From: an uncultured Bacteroidales bacterium
GTDB taxonomy: Bacteria > Bacteroidota > Bacteroidia > Bacteroidales > Paludibacteraceae
Reading direction: 5' to 3'
NCBI GenBank assembly: GCA_903873355.1
Contig: CAIQOG010000499.1
Coordinates: 1 to 12,226 of the forward strand
DNA length: 12,226 nucleotides
The notes under the pieces were generated by a model. The model was not told where the DNA came from. It worked only from the letters and a program-made list of their open reading frames with translations, and did not search any database. Shown here piece by piece: positions 6,719 to 12,226 of the stretch (positions within the stretch are counted from its first letter, which is position 1; each line of letters opens with the position of its first letter). The translations under genes were made by a program, and so were the position numbers.

Positions 6719-6749
6719 TTGTTCAACTGAAAGAATTTTGCTATTTTCG
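6719..6749 (+). promoter_or_regulatory. Probable promoter of the DksA-family gene (TTG-N20-TATTTTCG)
   Basis: TTG at 6719-6721 and TATTTTCG at 6742-6749 are 20 bp apart. The -7 element differs from TAnnTTTG at one base. Transcription would start near 6755, leaving a leader of about 65 nt. It suggests that the regulator can be transcribed apart from ileS. Confidence 0.4.
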
Positions 6750-6818
6750 CAAACTATTTTAAAACTGACGGATTAAAGGGTTAGTGTTATTTGAAGAGAA
6801 CAATAAAAATTTACAACT

Positions 6819-7196
6819 ATGGCTGAAAAGACAAGATATACAGATGCAGAATTGGAGGAATTTCGGGCGCTGATTACAGAAAAGCTTGAAAAAGCTCAGA
6901 AAGAATATGAAGAGTTGCGACTTGCAATAGCCAATTTGGATGGAAACGACGTGATGGATACATCGCCAACGTTTAAGGTTTTGGAAGAAGGTGCTTCAAC
7001 CCTTTCAAAAGAAGAAGCAGGCCGTTTGGCTCAACGTCAGATGAAGTTTATTCAGCATTTACAGTCGGCAATGATTCGTATCGAAAATAAAACATACGGA
7101 GTCTGCCGCGAAACCGGCAAACTAATCCCGAAAGAAAGACTTCGCGCGGTTCCACATGCTACGTTGAGCATTGAAGCCAAAAACGATCAGAGATAA
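6819..7196 (+). CDS. DksA/TraR-family RNA polymerase regulator with degenerate zinc finger
   Basis: A 125-residue cytoplasmic protein. The N-terminal two thirds (about 8-90) form charged helices expected to make the coiled coil that enters the RNA polymerase secondary channel. The C-terminal part, YGVCRETGKLIPKERLRAVPHA, is the DksA/TraR zinc-finger signature. Of the four zinc cysteines only Cys96 is left: the other positions read Thr99, Ser117 and Ala120. A functional finger with bound zinc is therefore unlikely, although the surrounding fold residues (Y93, G94, G100, I103, R107, L108, P112) are kept. I recall this cysteine-poor form from other Bacteroidota, where it is often annotated as a DnaK suppressor. 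It lies 129 bp after ileS and has its own promoter candidate and a terminator at 7217-7251, so it is probably a single-gene unit. By analogy it would modulate stringent-response transcription; this is inference. Confidence 0.9.
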   Translation: MAEKTRYTDAELEEFRALITEKLEKAQKEYEELRLAIANLDGNDVMDTSPTFKVLEEGASTLSKEEAGRLAQRQMKFIQHLQSAMIRIENKTYGVCRETGKLIPKERLRAVPHATLSIEAKNDQR

Positions 7197-7216
7197 TCGG
7201 ATGCAAAACTCATTTC

Positions 7217-7251
7217 AATTCGGCAACGGAAATAATCTCTGTTGCCGAATT
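7217..7251 (+). terminator. Intrinsic terminator after the DksA-family gene
   Basis: AATTCGGCAAC (7217-7227) pairs perfectly over 11 bp with GTTGCCGAATT (7241-7251) across a 13-nt loop. The tail is TTGTGTTTTA, T-rich but interrupted by G. It begins 21 bp after the stop codon and separates this gene from lspA. The AATT flanks and moderate tail mean it could also work in the opposite direction. Confidence 0.75.
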
Positions 7252-7331
7252 TGTGTTTTAAAACAGTGACTATTAATTTATTTGCTATTTCCCATATTTT
7301 TTAGATACAAAACCAAATCGTAAATACCTTT

Positions 7332-7943
7332 ATGTCAATAGCAAAAAAATCCATTTTACTTATCCTCTTAATTCTGATTGTTGATCAGACGGTTAAAATC
7401 TATGTCAAGCTTCATTTTAGTTTGGGAGAGTCAGTAGATGTGTTTGGTTGGTTCAAAATTTATTTCATCGAGAACAACGGCATGGCTTTTGGGATGGAAC
7501 TTATTGGCAAGTTATTTCTTACTGTTTTCAGGATTATCGCTGTTGGTGCTTTAGCATATTATATCAGGTTATTGATAAAAAAAGAGGTCAGAACGGGTTA
7601 TATTCTTACCGTTTCGTTGGTGCTTGCCGGTGCTGCCGGAAATATTCTAGATTCGTTGTTTTACGGAATGATATTCAGTGCCAGTCAGTACATGGGGCAG
7701 GTTGCAACACTATTTCCCGAAGGTGGTGGTTATGCCGGTTTATTTTATGGCAAGGTGGTGGATATGCTTTATTTTCCACTTATTAAAAATACCTCGGGCG
7801 ATACACTTTTTTTCAGTCCTATATTTAATATTGCCGATTCTGCTATAACTGTGGCGGTAAGTATTATTATGATTTTCTTTCGTAAGGAGTTGAATGATAG
7901 TCTGGAAACTAAAAAAGAAGATGAGATATCTGTCGAATCATAA
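7332..7943 (+). CDS. lspA: Lipoprotein signal peptidase (signal peptidase II)
   Basis: Inner-membrane aspartyl protease that cuts the signal peptide of diacylglyceryl-modified prolipoproteins just before the lipobox cysteine. It has 203 residues and four predicted membrane helices (about 7-24, 60-82, 89-108 and 164-184). Family motifs are present: Asp18 in VDQTVK, ENNGMAFG (47-54), GNILD (103-107), and the catalytic pair Asp144 in KVVDM and Asp169 in FNIADSAIT. A loop of about 30 residues (110-140, glycine-rich, SQYMGQVATLFPEGGG) lies between GNILD and the first catalytic Asp; E. coli LspA is much shorter here. The lysine- and glutamate-rich C-terminal tail is cytoplasmic. The 3' end overlaps the next gene by 23 bp in another frame, so the two are probably translationally coupled. 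Its neighbour is a predicted lipoprotein, a likely substrate. Confidence 0.95.
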   Translation: MSIAKKSILLILLILIVDQTVKIYVKLHFSLGESVDVFGWFKIYFIENNGMAFGMELIGKLFLTVFRIIAVGALAYYIRLLIKKEVRTGYILTVSLVLAGAAGNILDSLFYGMIFSASQYMGQVATLFPEGGGYAGLFYGKVVDMLYFPLIKNTSGDTLFFSPIFNIADSAITVAVSIIMIFFRKELNDSLETKKEDEISVES

Positions 7944-8835
7944 ATTATTTCGTTTGTTGTTGTGTATTATTGTAGCCACAATGTTTTTGTCGGGATGTTT
8001 CCGACCTAAGGGTGTATTGAGTCAGAATGAAATGACTGAAGTGCTCGTTGATATGCATAAAACAGATGCTCTGCTGGCCGAAAAAAACATTGCATACAGT
8101 CAATATTCCCTAAAAGCTCCATATTACAATTATATTTTTAAAAAACACAACATTACAAAGACTGAGTTCGATTCTTCGTTGGTTTGGTATACTAAAAATC
8201 CGCAAAAGTTTGATAACATGTATGATGAAGTTATCAAAAAGCTGACCGTTTTACAAAAAGAAGTGGATGATAATAAGTTTCACCCAATTGATTGGGCTAA
8301 TATTGGTAAAATAAGAGCTAATGTATGGAATAAACCAACCCATCATAAATTCACAAAAGATTCAGTACGTACTAAACTGGATTTTGAAATTAATCAAGCT
8401 GATTTTCTTTACAAAGATATATATGAACTGAAGTTGTTGCTTAGTATTGCGAAGGAAGATTCATGCAAAAAACAACGCATAGAATTGCGTATCAATTATT
8501 ACAACGGTACTTCCGACCACACTTACACGTTGGTTAAGAATGATGGACTTACACGTCGGTTTACACTCAGAATGCCCGCTTACAAGATGCTGAAAATCAA
8601 ATCTGTGTCGGGTTGTTTGTTAGGTAGTTCAGGATTTAAAGGAAAATTCAACGCTACCCTTGACAGCATTTGTCTGATTCGTGAATTCAATTCTATACAA
8701 GCCGATAGTCTGAAACGGTTGGTTCAGGAGGCCGATACAACGCATTACATTGGAGCACCTAATTACGATAATCTGATGCCACCAAGACCATCCGGAAAAT
8801 CGTTTAAAAAGAGCAGAATTCTGAACCCTTTATGA
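7921..8835 (+). CDS. DUF4296-family lipoprotein
   Basis: A 304-residue predicted lipoprotein. The start at 7921 gives MRYLSNHKLFRLLL, a positively charged N-region, then a hydrophobic stretch and the lipobox LSGC with Cys26 as the modified residue. An in-frame ATG at 7894 would add nine residues inside lspA; the shorter signal peptide is more typical. Residues about 34-115 (SQNEMTEVLVDMHKTDALL ... YNYIFKKHNITKTEFDSSLVWYTKNPQKFDNMYDEV) match what I know of DUF4296, a helical domain of unknown function confined to Bacteroidota lipoproteins. The rest (about 130-304) is a beta-rich region without a fold I recognise; its last 20 residues are basic and serine-rich. It overlaps lspA at the 5' end and shares ATGA with the next gene. 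It would be anchored in the inner or outer membrane. The function is unknown. Confidence 0.85.
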   Translation: MRYLSNHKLFRLLLCIIVATMFLSGCFRPKGVLSQNEMTEVLVDMHKTDALLAEKNIAYSQYSLKAPYYNYIFKKHNITKTEFDSSLVWYTKNPQKFDNMYDEVIKKLTVLQKEVDDNKFHPIDWANIGKIRANVWNKPTHHKFTKDSVRTKLDFEINQADFLYKDIYELKLLLSIAKEDSCKKQRIELRINYYNGTSDHTYTLVKNDGLTRRFTLRMPAYKMLKIKSVSGCLLGSSGFKGKFNATLDSICLIREFNSIQADSLKRLVQEADTTHYIGAPNYDNLMPPRPSGKSFKKSRILNPL

Positions 8836-9362
8836 TAAGCAGAGTTGGCAGTCATCTTTTGTTTTGTGAACCTGACAGAATCCTTAAAGAAATAGTTGTT
8901 GAACGGGATGAACATCAGACGATCACTTCTATTTTTAGTCTGACCGACGCTAAAGTAGAAACAGAACAAACATTATTTTTTGATGGAATAATTAGTCTGG
9001 AAGTTGTATCGCTAATGAAAAATCTGACTGAGTTACAACTTGTTGAAATAAGAAAAGAATATAATTATGTTGATTTTACAGTCGAAAATGCGGAAATCAA
9101 TTTGGGAACTGAAAAGCCACTCGTAATTGATTTTGGTACTGAGAAATCTGAAGAAATTAACCGGACACTTTTACAAGTTTCGCATATATGTGTTGAAATT
9201 TCACTTTTTGATTTTATCGCAGCCTGTGTGTATTTTCCGGCACTGATACTACGAGAAACTGCGGTTTTAGAGTTGACTAAACCTGCAAAACTGATACTTT
9301 GGGAACAGGTTGATTTATTGAATAAAAAGCTGAAAACAAATACACAACTACGTGTAATATAA
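8832..9362 (+). CDS. Amidohydrolase-like protein lacking the catalytic barrel (176 aa)
   Basis: The start codon overlaps the upstream stop (ATGA, 8832-8835), so it is translated with the lipoprotein gene. By eye the two ends resemble the composite beta domain of Bacteroidota metal-dependent hydrolases. Residues 7-55 (SHLLFCEPDRILKEIVVE ... TLFFDGIIS) fit the N-terminal strands that normally lead into PGFVNxHxH. Residues about 113-176 (LLQVSHICVEISLFDFIAA ... WEQVDLLNKKLKTNTQLRVI) fit the C-terminal segment usually written LQxxFPxISLEELLRWAT ... PGLxLLxGVDLxxxxLTxxSxVRRLI. The normal enzyme has about 380 or more residues. The barrel with its HxH, later His and Asp metal ligands is missing, and the only histidines are His8, His28 and His118. 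It is probably non-catalytic. The reading frame is intact and uses ordinary codons. The homology is inference without a search; otherwise it is a conserved hypothetical protein. A terminator follows. Confidence 0.6.
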   Translation: MISRVGSHLLFCEPDRILKEIVVERDEHQTITSIFSLTDAKVETEQTLFFDGIISLEVVSLMKNLTELQLVEIRKEYNYVDFTVENAEINLGTEKPLVIDFGTEKSEEINRTLLQVSHICVEISLFDFIAACVYFPALILRETAVLELTKPAKLILWEQVDLLNKKLKTNTQLRVI

Positions 9363-9386
9363 AATGTTTAGGTAAAAGGAGAAAAC

Positions 9387-9429
9387 AAAAACCGGTGGTG
9401 AGTGTTATTATTAGCTATATCCGGTTTTT
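9387..9429 (+). terminator. Terminator after the lspA operon
   Basis: AAAAACCGG (9387-9395) pairs with CCGGTTTTT (9421-9429) across a 25-nt loop and runs into a T-run of six (9425-9430). It starts 24 bp after the stop of the amidohydrolase-like gene and 30 bp before the NicO-like gene. The long loop makes it weaker than the other terminators here, and partial read-through or attenuation of the next gene is possible. Confidence 0.6.
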
Positions 9430-9459
9430 TAAAACAAAACTATAATCCGATTCAAAACC

Positions 9460-10092
9460 ATGTGGCAAATTTTTATAGGTAGTTTAATGTTGGGATTAAT
9501 TCATCCGCTATTCCCAAATCACTGGATTCCACTTATTACCATCTCAAAAGCAGAGAAATGGACAACCCGAGAATCAATTTTTGCAACATTGATAACCGGT
9601 TTTGCACACACGCTGAGTACGATAATTATTGGGATTTTAGTTGGTTTTGTGGGTATAAAACTTTCAGAGAATTACAGTTACATTACACGAATAGCTGCAC
9701 CGGTGATACTTCTTGTTATAGGTTTGATTTATATTGTCATGGATTTTAAATCTAAGCATCATCATCTTCATTTTGAACTTGACAACAAGAAACTAAAAGC
9801 CAGAAAATCGAAATCAACTGTGTTAATAAGTATGTGTATTGGTATGTTTTTATCACCTTGTATTGAAATTGAGGCCTATTACTTTCAGGCTGCAACTAAA
9901 GGATGGCTCGGAATTCTAATCGTTTCGAGTGTATATCTGGTTGTTACACTATCAATTATGCTTGGGTTGGTTTATCTTGGACTTAAGGGATTAAATAAGT
10001 TGAAAACAGATTCATTGGAACACCACGAAAAACTCATTTCCGGAATTGTGCTTATATTCTTAGGGTTGCTGGGCTATTTTGTGGAGTTTTAA
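9460..10092 (+). CDS. NicO/UreH-like integral membrane protein, putative metal-ion transporter
   Basis: A 210-residue inner-membrane protein with about six predicted helices (roughly 2-18, 42-66, 75-94, 118-133, 148-175 and 190-208). The first helix has LGLIHPLFPNHWIPLI, matching the H-x4-D/N-H motif of NicO/RcnA/UreH-type nickel-cobalt transporters, and the second has GFAHTLST, matching their GLGHTLS motif. A cytoplasmic or periplasmic loop carries a histidine cluster, His100-102 and His104 in KHHHLHFELD. LSPCIEIEAYYFQA (131-144) is a further strongly patterned segment with Pro, Cys and two Glu. The first motif has Asn20 where many family members have Asp. I infer transport of a divalent cation such as nickel, cobalt or another metal, but the substrate and direction are unknown. 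It is preceded by a terminator and followed by a metF promoter, so it may be its own unit; I found no clear promoter in the 97-bp gap. Confidence 0.65.
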   Translation: MWQIFIGSLMLGLIHPLFPNHWIPLITISKAEKWTTRESIFATLITGFAHTLSTIIIGILVGFVGIKLSENYSYITRIAAPVILLVIGLIYIVMDFKSKHHHLHFELDNKKLKARKSKSTVLISMCIGMFLSPCIEIEAYYFQAATKGWLGILIVSSVYLVVTLSIMLGLVYLGLKGLNKLKTDSLEHHEKLISGIVLIFLGLLGYFVEF

Positions 10093-10095
10093 ATC

Positions 10096-10126
10096 TTGTC
10101 CCTGAATTAAAAAAGTAGTACTTTTG
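10096..10126 (+). promoter_or_regulatory. metF promoter (TTG-N20-TACTTTTG)
   Basis: TTG at 10096-10098 and TACTTTTG at 10119-10126 are 20 bp apart and both elements fit the Bacteroidota consensus. Transcription would start near 10132, giving a leader of about 60 nt. I see no SAM riboswitch or other known methionine-responsive element in the leader. Confidence 0.6.
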
Positions 10127-10163
10127 TGGCTGATTTAAATTATTAATGACAGTTTTCAATCGT

Positions 10164-10188
10164 AAATTGTAAATTGTGAATTGTAAAT
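10164..10188 (+). repeat. Tandem 7-bp repeats (AAATTGT) in the metF leader
   Basis: AAATTGT (10164-10170), AAATTGT (10171-10177) and GAATTGT (10178-10184), then AAAT, end 6 bp before the metF ATG. A related cluster, AAATTGT (11196-11202) and AAATCGT (11203-11209) with further decayed units, precedes the next gene. Being A/T-rich and unstructured, they may aid translation initiation where Shine-Dalgarno sequences are absent. Confidence 0.65.
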
Positions 10189-10193
10189 AGAAA

Positions 10194-11141
10194 ATGAGTG
10201 TTGTAGAAAAAATAAAGAGCGCTAAATCCACTGCCTTTTCGTTTGAATTGTTACCGCCGTTGAAAGGTAACGGTATCGAAACTGTTTATCGAACCATAGA
10301 CACCCTGCGTGAATTTGATCCGAAATACATCAATATAACCACTCATCGCAGCGAACTGGTTTTCAAAGAAAAAGCCAACGGACTCTTTGAGCAGGTTGCT
10401 GAACGTCATCGTCCGGGAACAGTTGCTATTGCTGCTGCCATTCAGAATAAATATAAAATTGCCGTTGTGCCACATATTATATGCAGCGGTTTTACCCGTG
10501 AAGAAACTGAATATGCACTGATTGACCTCCAATTTCTGGGAATTACAGACTTACTTTTGTTGCGTGGCGATAAAGCTAAACATGAACGAGAATTCTCACC
10601 AACCGGACATAAACACGCTACCGAATTACAGGTTCAGGTAAATAATTTCAATGAAGGACTGTTTCTGGATGGTTCTAAAATGAAATCGCCCATTTCAGCT
10701 TTTTCGTATGGAATGGCATGCTATCCCGAAAAACACGAAGAAGCACCCAATTTGGAATCGGATTTAATTTACGCGAAACAAAAAGTAGATGCCGGAGCAG
10801 AATATCTGGTTACACAAATGTTCTTCGATAATCAAAAGTATTACGATTTCGTCGAGAAATGTAAGGCAAACGGTATTAATGTACCGATAATTCCCGGCAT
10901 TAAGCCAATAACGCTGATGAATCAATTGACAGTTCTTCCCAAAATTTTCTCTACCTATATTCCTGAAGAATTTGCAGCAGCTTTGCGTGCTTGTAAAACC
11001 GATAATGATGCGGTGGAAGTAGGAGTGGAGTGGTGTACACAACAGGCTAAAGACCTTATAGCTCACGGCGTTCCGAGTATTCATTTCTACAGCATGATGG
11101 CTACTCAAAGCGTGAAACTGGTGGCAAAAGCAGTATTTTAA
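10194..11141 (+). CDS. metF: 5,10-Methylenetetrahydrofolate reductase
   Basis: Flavoenzyme that reduces 5,10-methylene-THF to 5-methyl-THF, the methyl donor for methionine synthase, in the cytoplasm. The protein has 315 residues, close to bacterial MetF (about 296-320), and is a single beta/alpha barrel with FAD. Key residues are visible: Glu18 in SFELLPP (the catalytic Glu28 equivalent of E. coli), NITTHRS (47-53), HIICSGFTREE (94-104), LLLLRGD with Asp126 (the Asp120 equivalent near the flavin), TQMFFD with Gln208 (folate contact), and IPIIPGIKPI followed by a motif with LPKIFSTYIPEEF. No C-terminal regulatory domain is present, as expected for bacteria. The start is the first ATG after the leader. 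It has its own promoter and no methionine genes beside it; the short DUF4834 gene downstream has a 94-bp gap. Confidence 0.97.
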   Translation: MSVVEKIKSAKSTAFSFELLPPLKGNGIETVYRTIDTLREFDPKYINITTHRSELVFKEKANGLFEQVAERHRPGTVAIAAAIQNKYKIAVVPHIICSGFTREETEYALIDLQFLGITDLLLLRGDKAKHEREFSPTGHKHATELQVQVNNFNEGLFLDGSKMKSPISAFSYGMACYPEKHEEAPNLESDLIYAKQKVDAGAEYLVTQMFFDNQKYYDFVEKCKANGINVPIIPGIKPITLMNQLTVLPKIFSTYIPEEFAAALRACKTDNDAVEVGVEWCTQQAKDLIAHGVPSIHFYSMMATQSVKLVAKAVF

Positions 11142-11235
11142 TCAATTAATTGACAATTAATAATTTACAGTTTGAGTATTTGAAAATTTCAAAGAAAATT
11201 GTAAATCGTAAATGAATGAATTGTAAATTATCAAT

Positions 11236-11454
11236 ATGTTAGGTTTCTTATTTTTTATCGTCATATTTATCCTGTTCATAGGATTAATGATTATTTCGAG
11301 TATATTCGGATTTATCCGTTCCATTTTCAGTTTTGGAAAACGGAATGCACAATCACAAAATACACAATCGCAGGATTTCCAACAACCAACTTCAAAATCA
11401 AAGATTTTTGATAAAAGTGAGGGTGAGTATGTTGATTATGAGGAAGTGAAGTAA
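11236..11454 (+). CDS. DUF4834-family small membrane protein
   Basis: A 72-residue protein. Residues 2-29 (LGFLFFIVIFILFIGLMIISSIFGFI) form one long hydrophobic helix, so it is a membrane-anchored peptide. A basic junction (RSIFSFGKR), a Gln/Ser/Asn-rich linker (38-54) and the C-terminus KIFDKSEGEYVDYEEVK follow. The ending GEYVDYEEVK is the hallmark I associate with DUF4834, a short family of Bacteroidota with no known function, often found near metF. With the N-terminal helix and a conserved acidic cytoplasmic tail it may anchor or dock another protein, but this is speculation. The 94-bp upstream gap holds AAATTGT-like repeats and no promoter that I can defend, so it is probably co-transcribed with metF. 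Confidence 0.85.
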   Translation: MLGFLFFIVIFILFIGLMIISSIFGFIRSIFSFGKRNAQSQNTQSQDFQQPTSKSKIFDKSEGEYVDYEEVK

Positions 11455-11472
11455 TTTTCAATAAATCAATTC

Positions 11473-11550
11473 TCAATTTCCAATTAAATTGATTGTTGAA
11501 TATTTCTTCTGCTATTTAACTGTTATAACGAGCGAACAATTGGAAATTGA
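11473..11550. repeat. 13-bp inverted repeat between convergent genes
   Basis: TCAATTTCCAATT (11473-11485) is perfectly complementary to AATTGGAAATTGA (11538-11550), with 52 bp between. It lies in the 135-bp gap between the convergent DUF4834 and birA genes. The stem is A/T-rich and has no clean T-run on either side, so it could be a weak shared transcription end or just intergenic A/T repeat sequence of the kind seen before metF. Confidence 0.5.
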
Positions 11551-11589
11551 ATAATTCTTGGAAACCAAGAGGCACAGCCGAGCGGGAAA

Positions 11590-12226
11590 TTAGATGAACT
11601 GCACTTCTTTAAAATAAAATCCTTTCCTTTCGCCCAACTCTGTTTCAAGTTCCAGTTTTCCATCAGGATGTACAGTTACTATTTTAGCTTTGAACTCTTC
11701 TATATCCGTTTTATAAGAATGAAATCCATTTCTGCGGTACATGATGCGGGAATATTCTGAACGTATGAAGTCTGTATTTAATTCACGATAAATTTCCTGT
11801 ATATTATTACTGATAGCTTTCAGGAGTTTTTTACGGTTGAATGAGCGACCGGTGATTTGTCGCAGCGAAACAGGGTTGGGTACATCGCTTCGAAACGTTT
11901 TCTGATTCACATTCAGACCGATACCAATCACCGTTTTTATTTTGTTTGCCTGAAAGGAGTTCTCAATCAATATGCCGGCAAGTTTTTTATCTTTCCAATA
12001 AATATCATTCGGCCACTTTACTTCAATGTAGTTCGTGTATTTATCCAGCGCTTGTTTGATAGCCAGGCTCACTAACTGCGAAATCAGAAACAATTCGTCA
12101 GCCTGAATTTTCTGTGGATAAAGCAGCATGCTGAAAAGCAGATTCTTTCCTTGTTCCGCTTCCCATGTATTTCCGGTTTGCCCTTTTCCGGCTGATTGAA
12201 AATCAGTATATACCACAAAACCTTCA
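11590..12226 (-). CDS. birA: Biotin-[acetyl-CoA-carboxylase] ligase, N-terminus outside the window
   Basis: Transfers biotin, through biotinyl-AMP, to a lysine of biotin carboxyl carrier proteins in the cytoplasm. The reading frame stays open to the right edge (EGFVVYTDF precedes the internal GTG at 12216), so that GTG is not the start. About 211 residues are visible. The ligase signature AGKGQTGNTWEAE (biotin-adenylate loop, usually GRGRxG) is followed by KWPNDIYWKDKKLAGILIE, with the catalytic lysine expected at the second K of DKK or LAG vicinity, and by VIGIGLNVN. A small beta C-terminal domain (about the last 45 residues, KIVTVHPDGKLELETELGERKGFYF) is also kept. Whether an N-terminal DNA-binding domain exists cannot be judged here, but few Bacteroidota BirA have one. 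It converges on the metF/DUF4834 genes. Confidence 0.93.
   Translation of the reverse strand, partial: EGFVVYTDFQSAGKGQTGNTWEAEQGKNLLFSMLLYPQKIQADELFLISQLVSLAIKQALDKYTNYIEVKWPNDIYWKDKKLAGILIENSFQANKIKTVIGIGLNVNQKTFRSDVPNPVSLRQITGRSFNRKKLLKAISNNIQEIYRELNTDFIRSEYSRIMYRRNGFHSYKTDIEEFKAKIVTVHPDGKLELETELGERKGFYFKEVQFI

Noticed and set aside
7448..7786. 112-codon plus-strand frame inside lspA
   Set aside because: It is a +2 shadow of lspA, whose own frame carries all catalytic motifs.
9396..9460. Metal-responsive riboswitch before the NicO-like gene
   Set aside because: Only one simple hairpin is present and its layout fits a terminator; no known nickel/cobalt riboswitch features are seen.

Overview
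The window looks like a chromosomal segment of a low-GC member of the Bacteroidota, most likely order Bacteroidales. Several features point there: a TAnnTTTG-type -7 promoter element at several places, weak or absent Shine-Dalgarno sequences, a DksA-family protein with a degenerate zinc finger, proteins of the DUF4296 and DUF4834 types known from this phylum, and an IleRS of the large type-2 form. No transposase, integrase, tRNA, rRNA or CRISPR array was found.

Layout. (1) Positions 1-1850 contain no convincing protein gene apart from a possible 44-codon minus-strand ORF at the left edge. Instead there is a set of signals on the plus strand: three exact-period 12-bp repeats, a good Bacteroidota promoter (349-380), a boxA-like antitermination motif (423-434), about 1.3 kb without a usable reading frame but with many good hairpins, and a strong 11-bp terminator hairpin (1754-1782). 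I interpret this as a candidate gene for a large (about 1.4 kb) non-coding RNA; this is the most unusual part of the window. (2) A FabH-like ketoacyl synthase lies on the minus strand (1852-2937) and runs towards the same terminator. (3) A plus-strand housekeeping block follows: ileS, a DksA/TraR-family regulator, a terminator, then lspA, a DUF4296 lipoprotein and a small protein that looks like an amidohydrolase stripped of its catalytic barrel. The last three genes overlap each other. After another terminator come a NicO-like membrane protein, metF and a DUF4834 membrane peptide. (4) The right edge holds the C-terminal part of birA on the minus strand, convergent with the rest.

How they fit together. 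ileS serves translation, the DksA-like protein probably tunes RNA polymerase, and lspA encodes the signal peptidase that would process its own downstream neighbour, a lipoprotein with a clear LSGC lipobox. metF supplies methyl-tetrahydrofolate for methionine synthesis, birA biotinylates carboxylases, and the FabH homologue starts or extends acyl chains. The NicO-like protein may move divalent metal ions. Three proteins depart from textbook motifs: IleRS has GIHH instead of HIGH, the DksA-like protein keeps one of four zinc cysteines, and the amidohydrolase-like protein has no metal-binding histidine motif.
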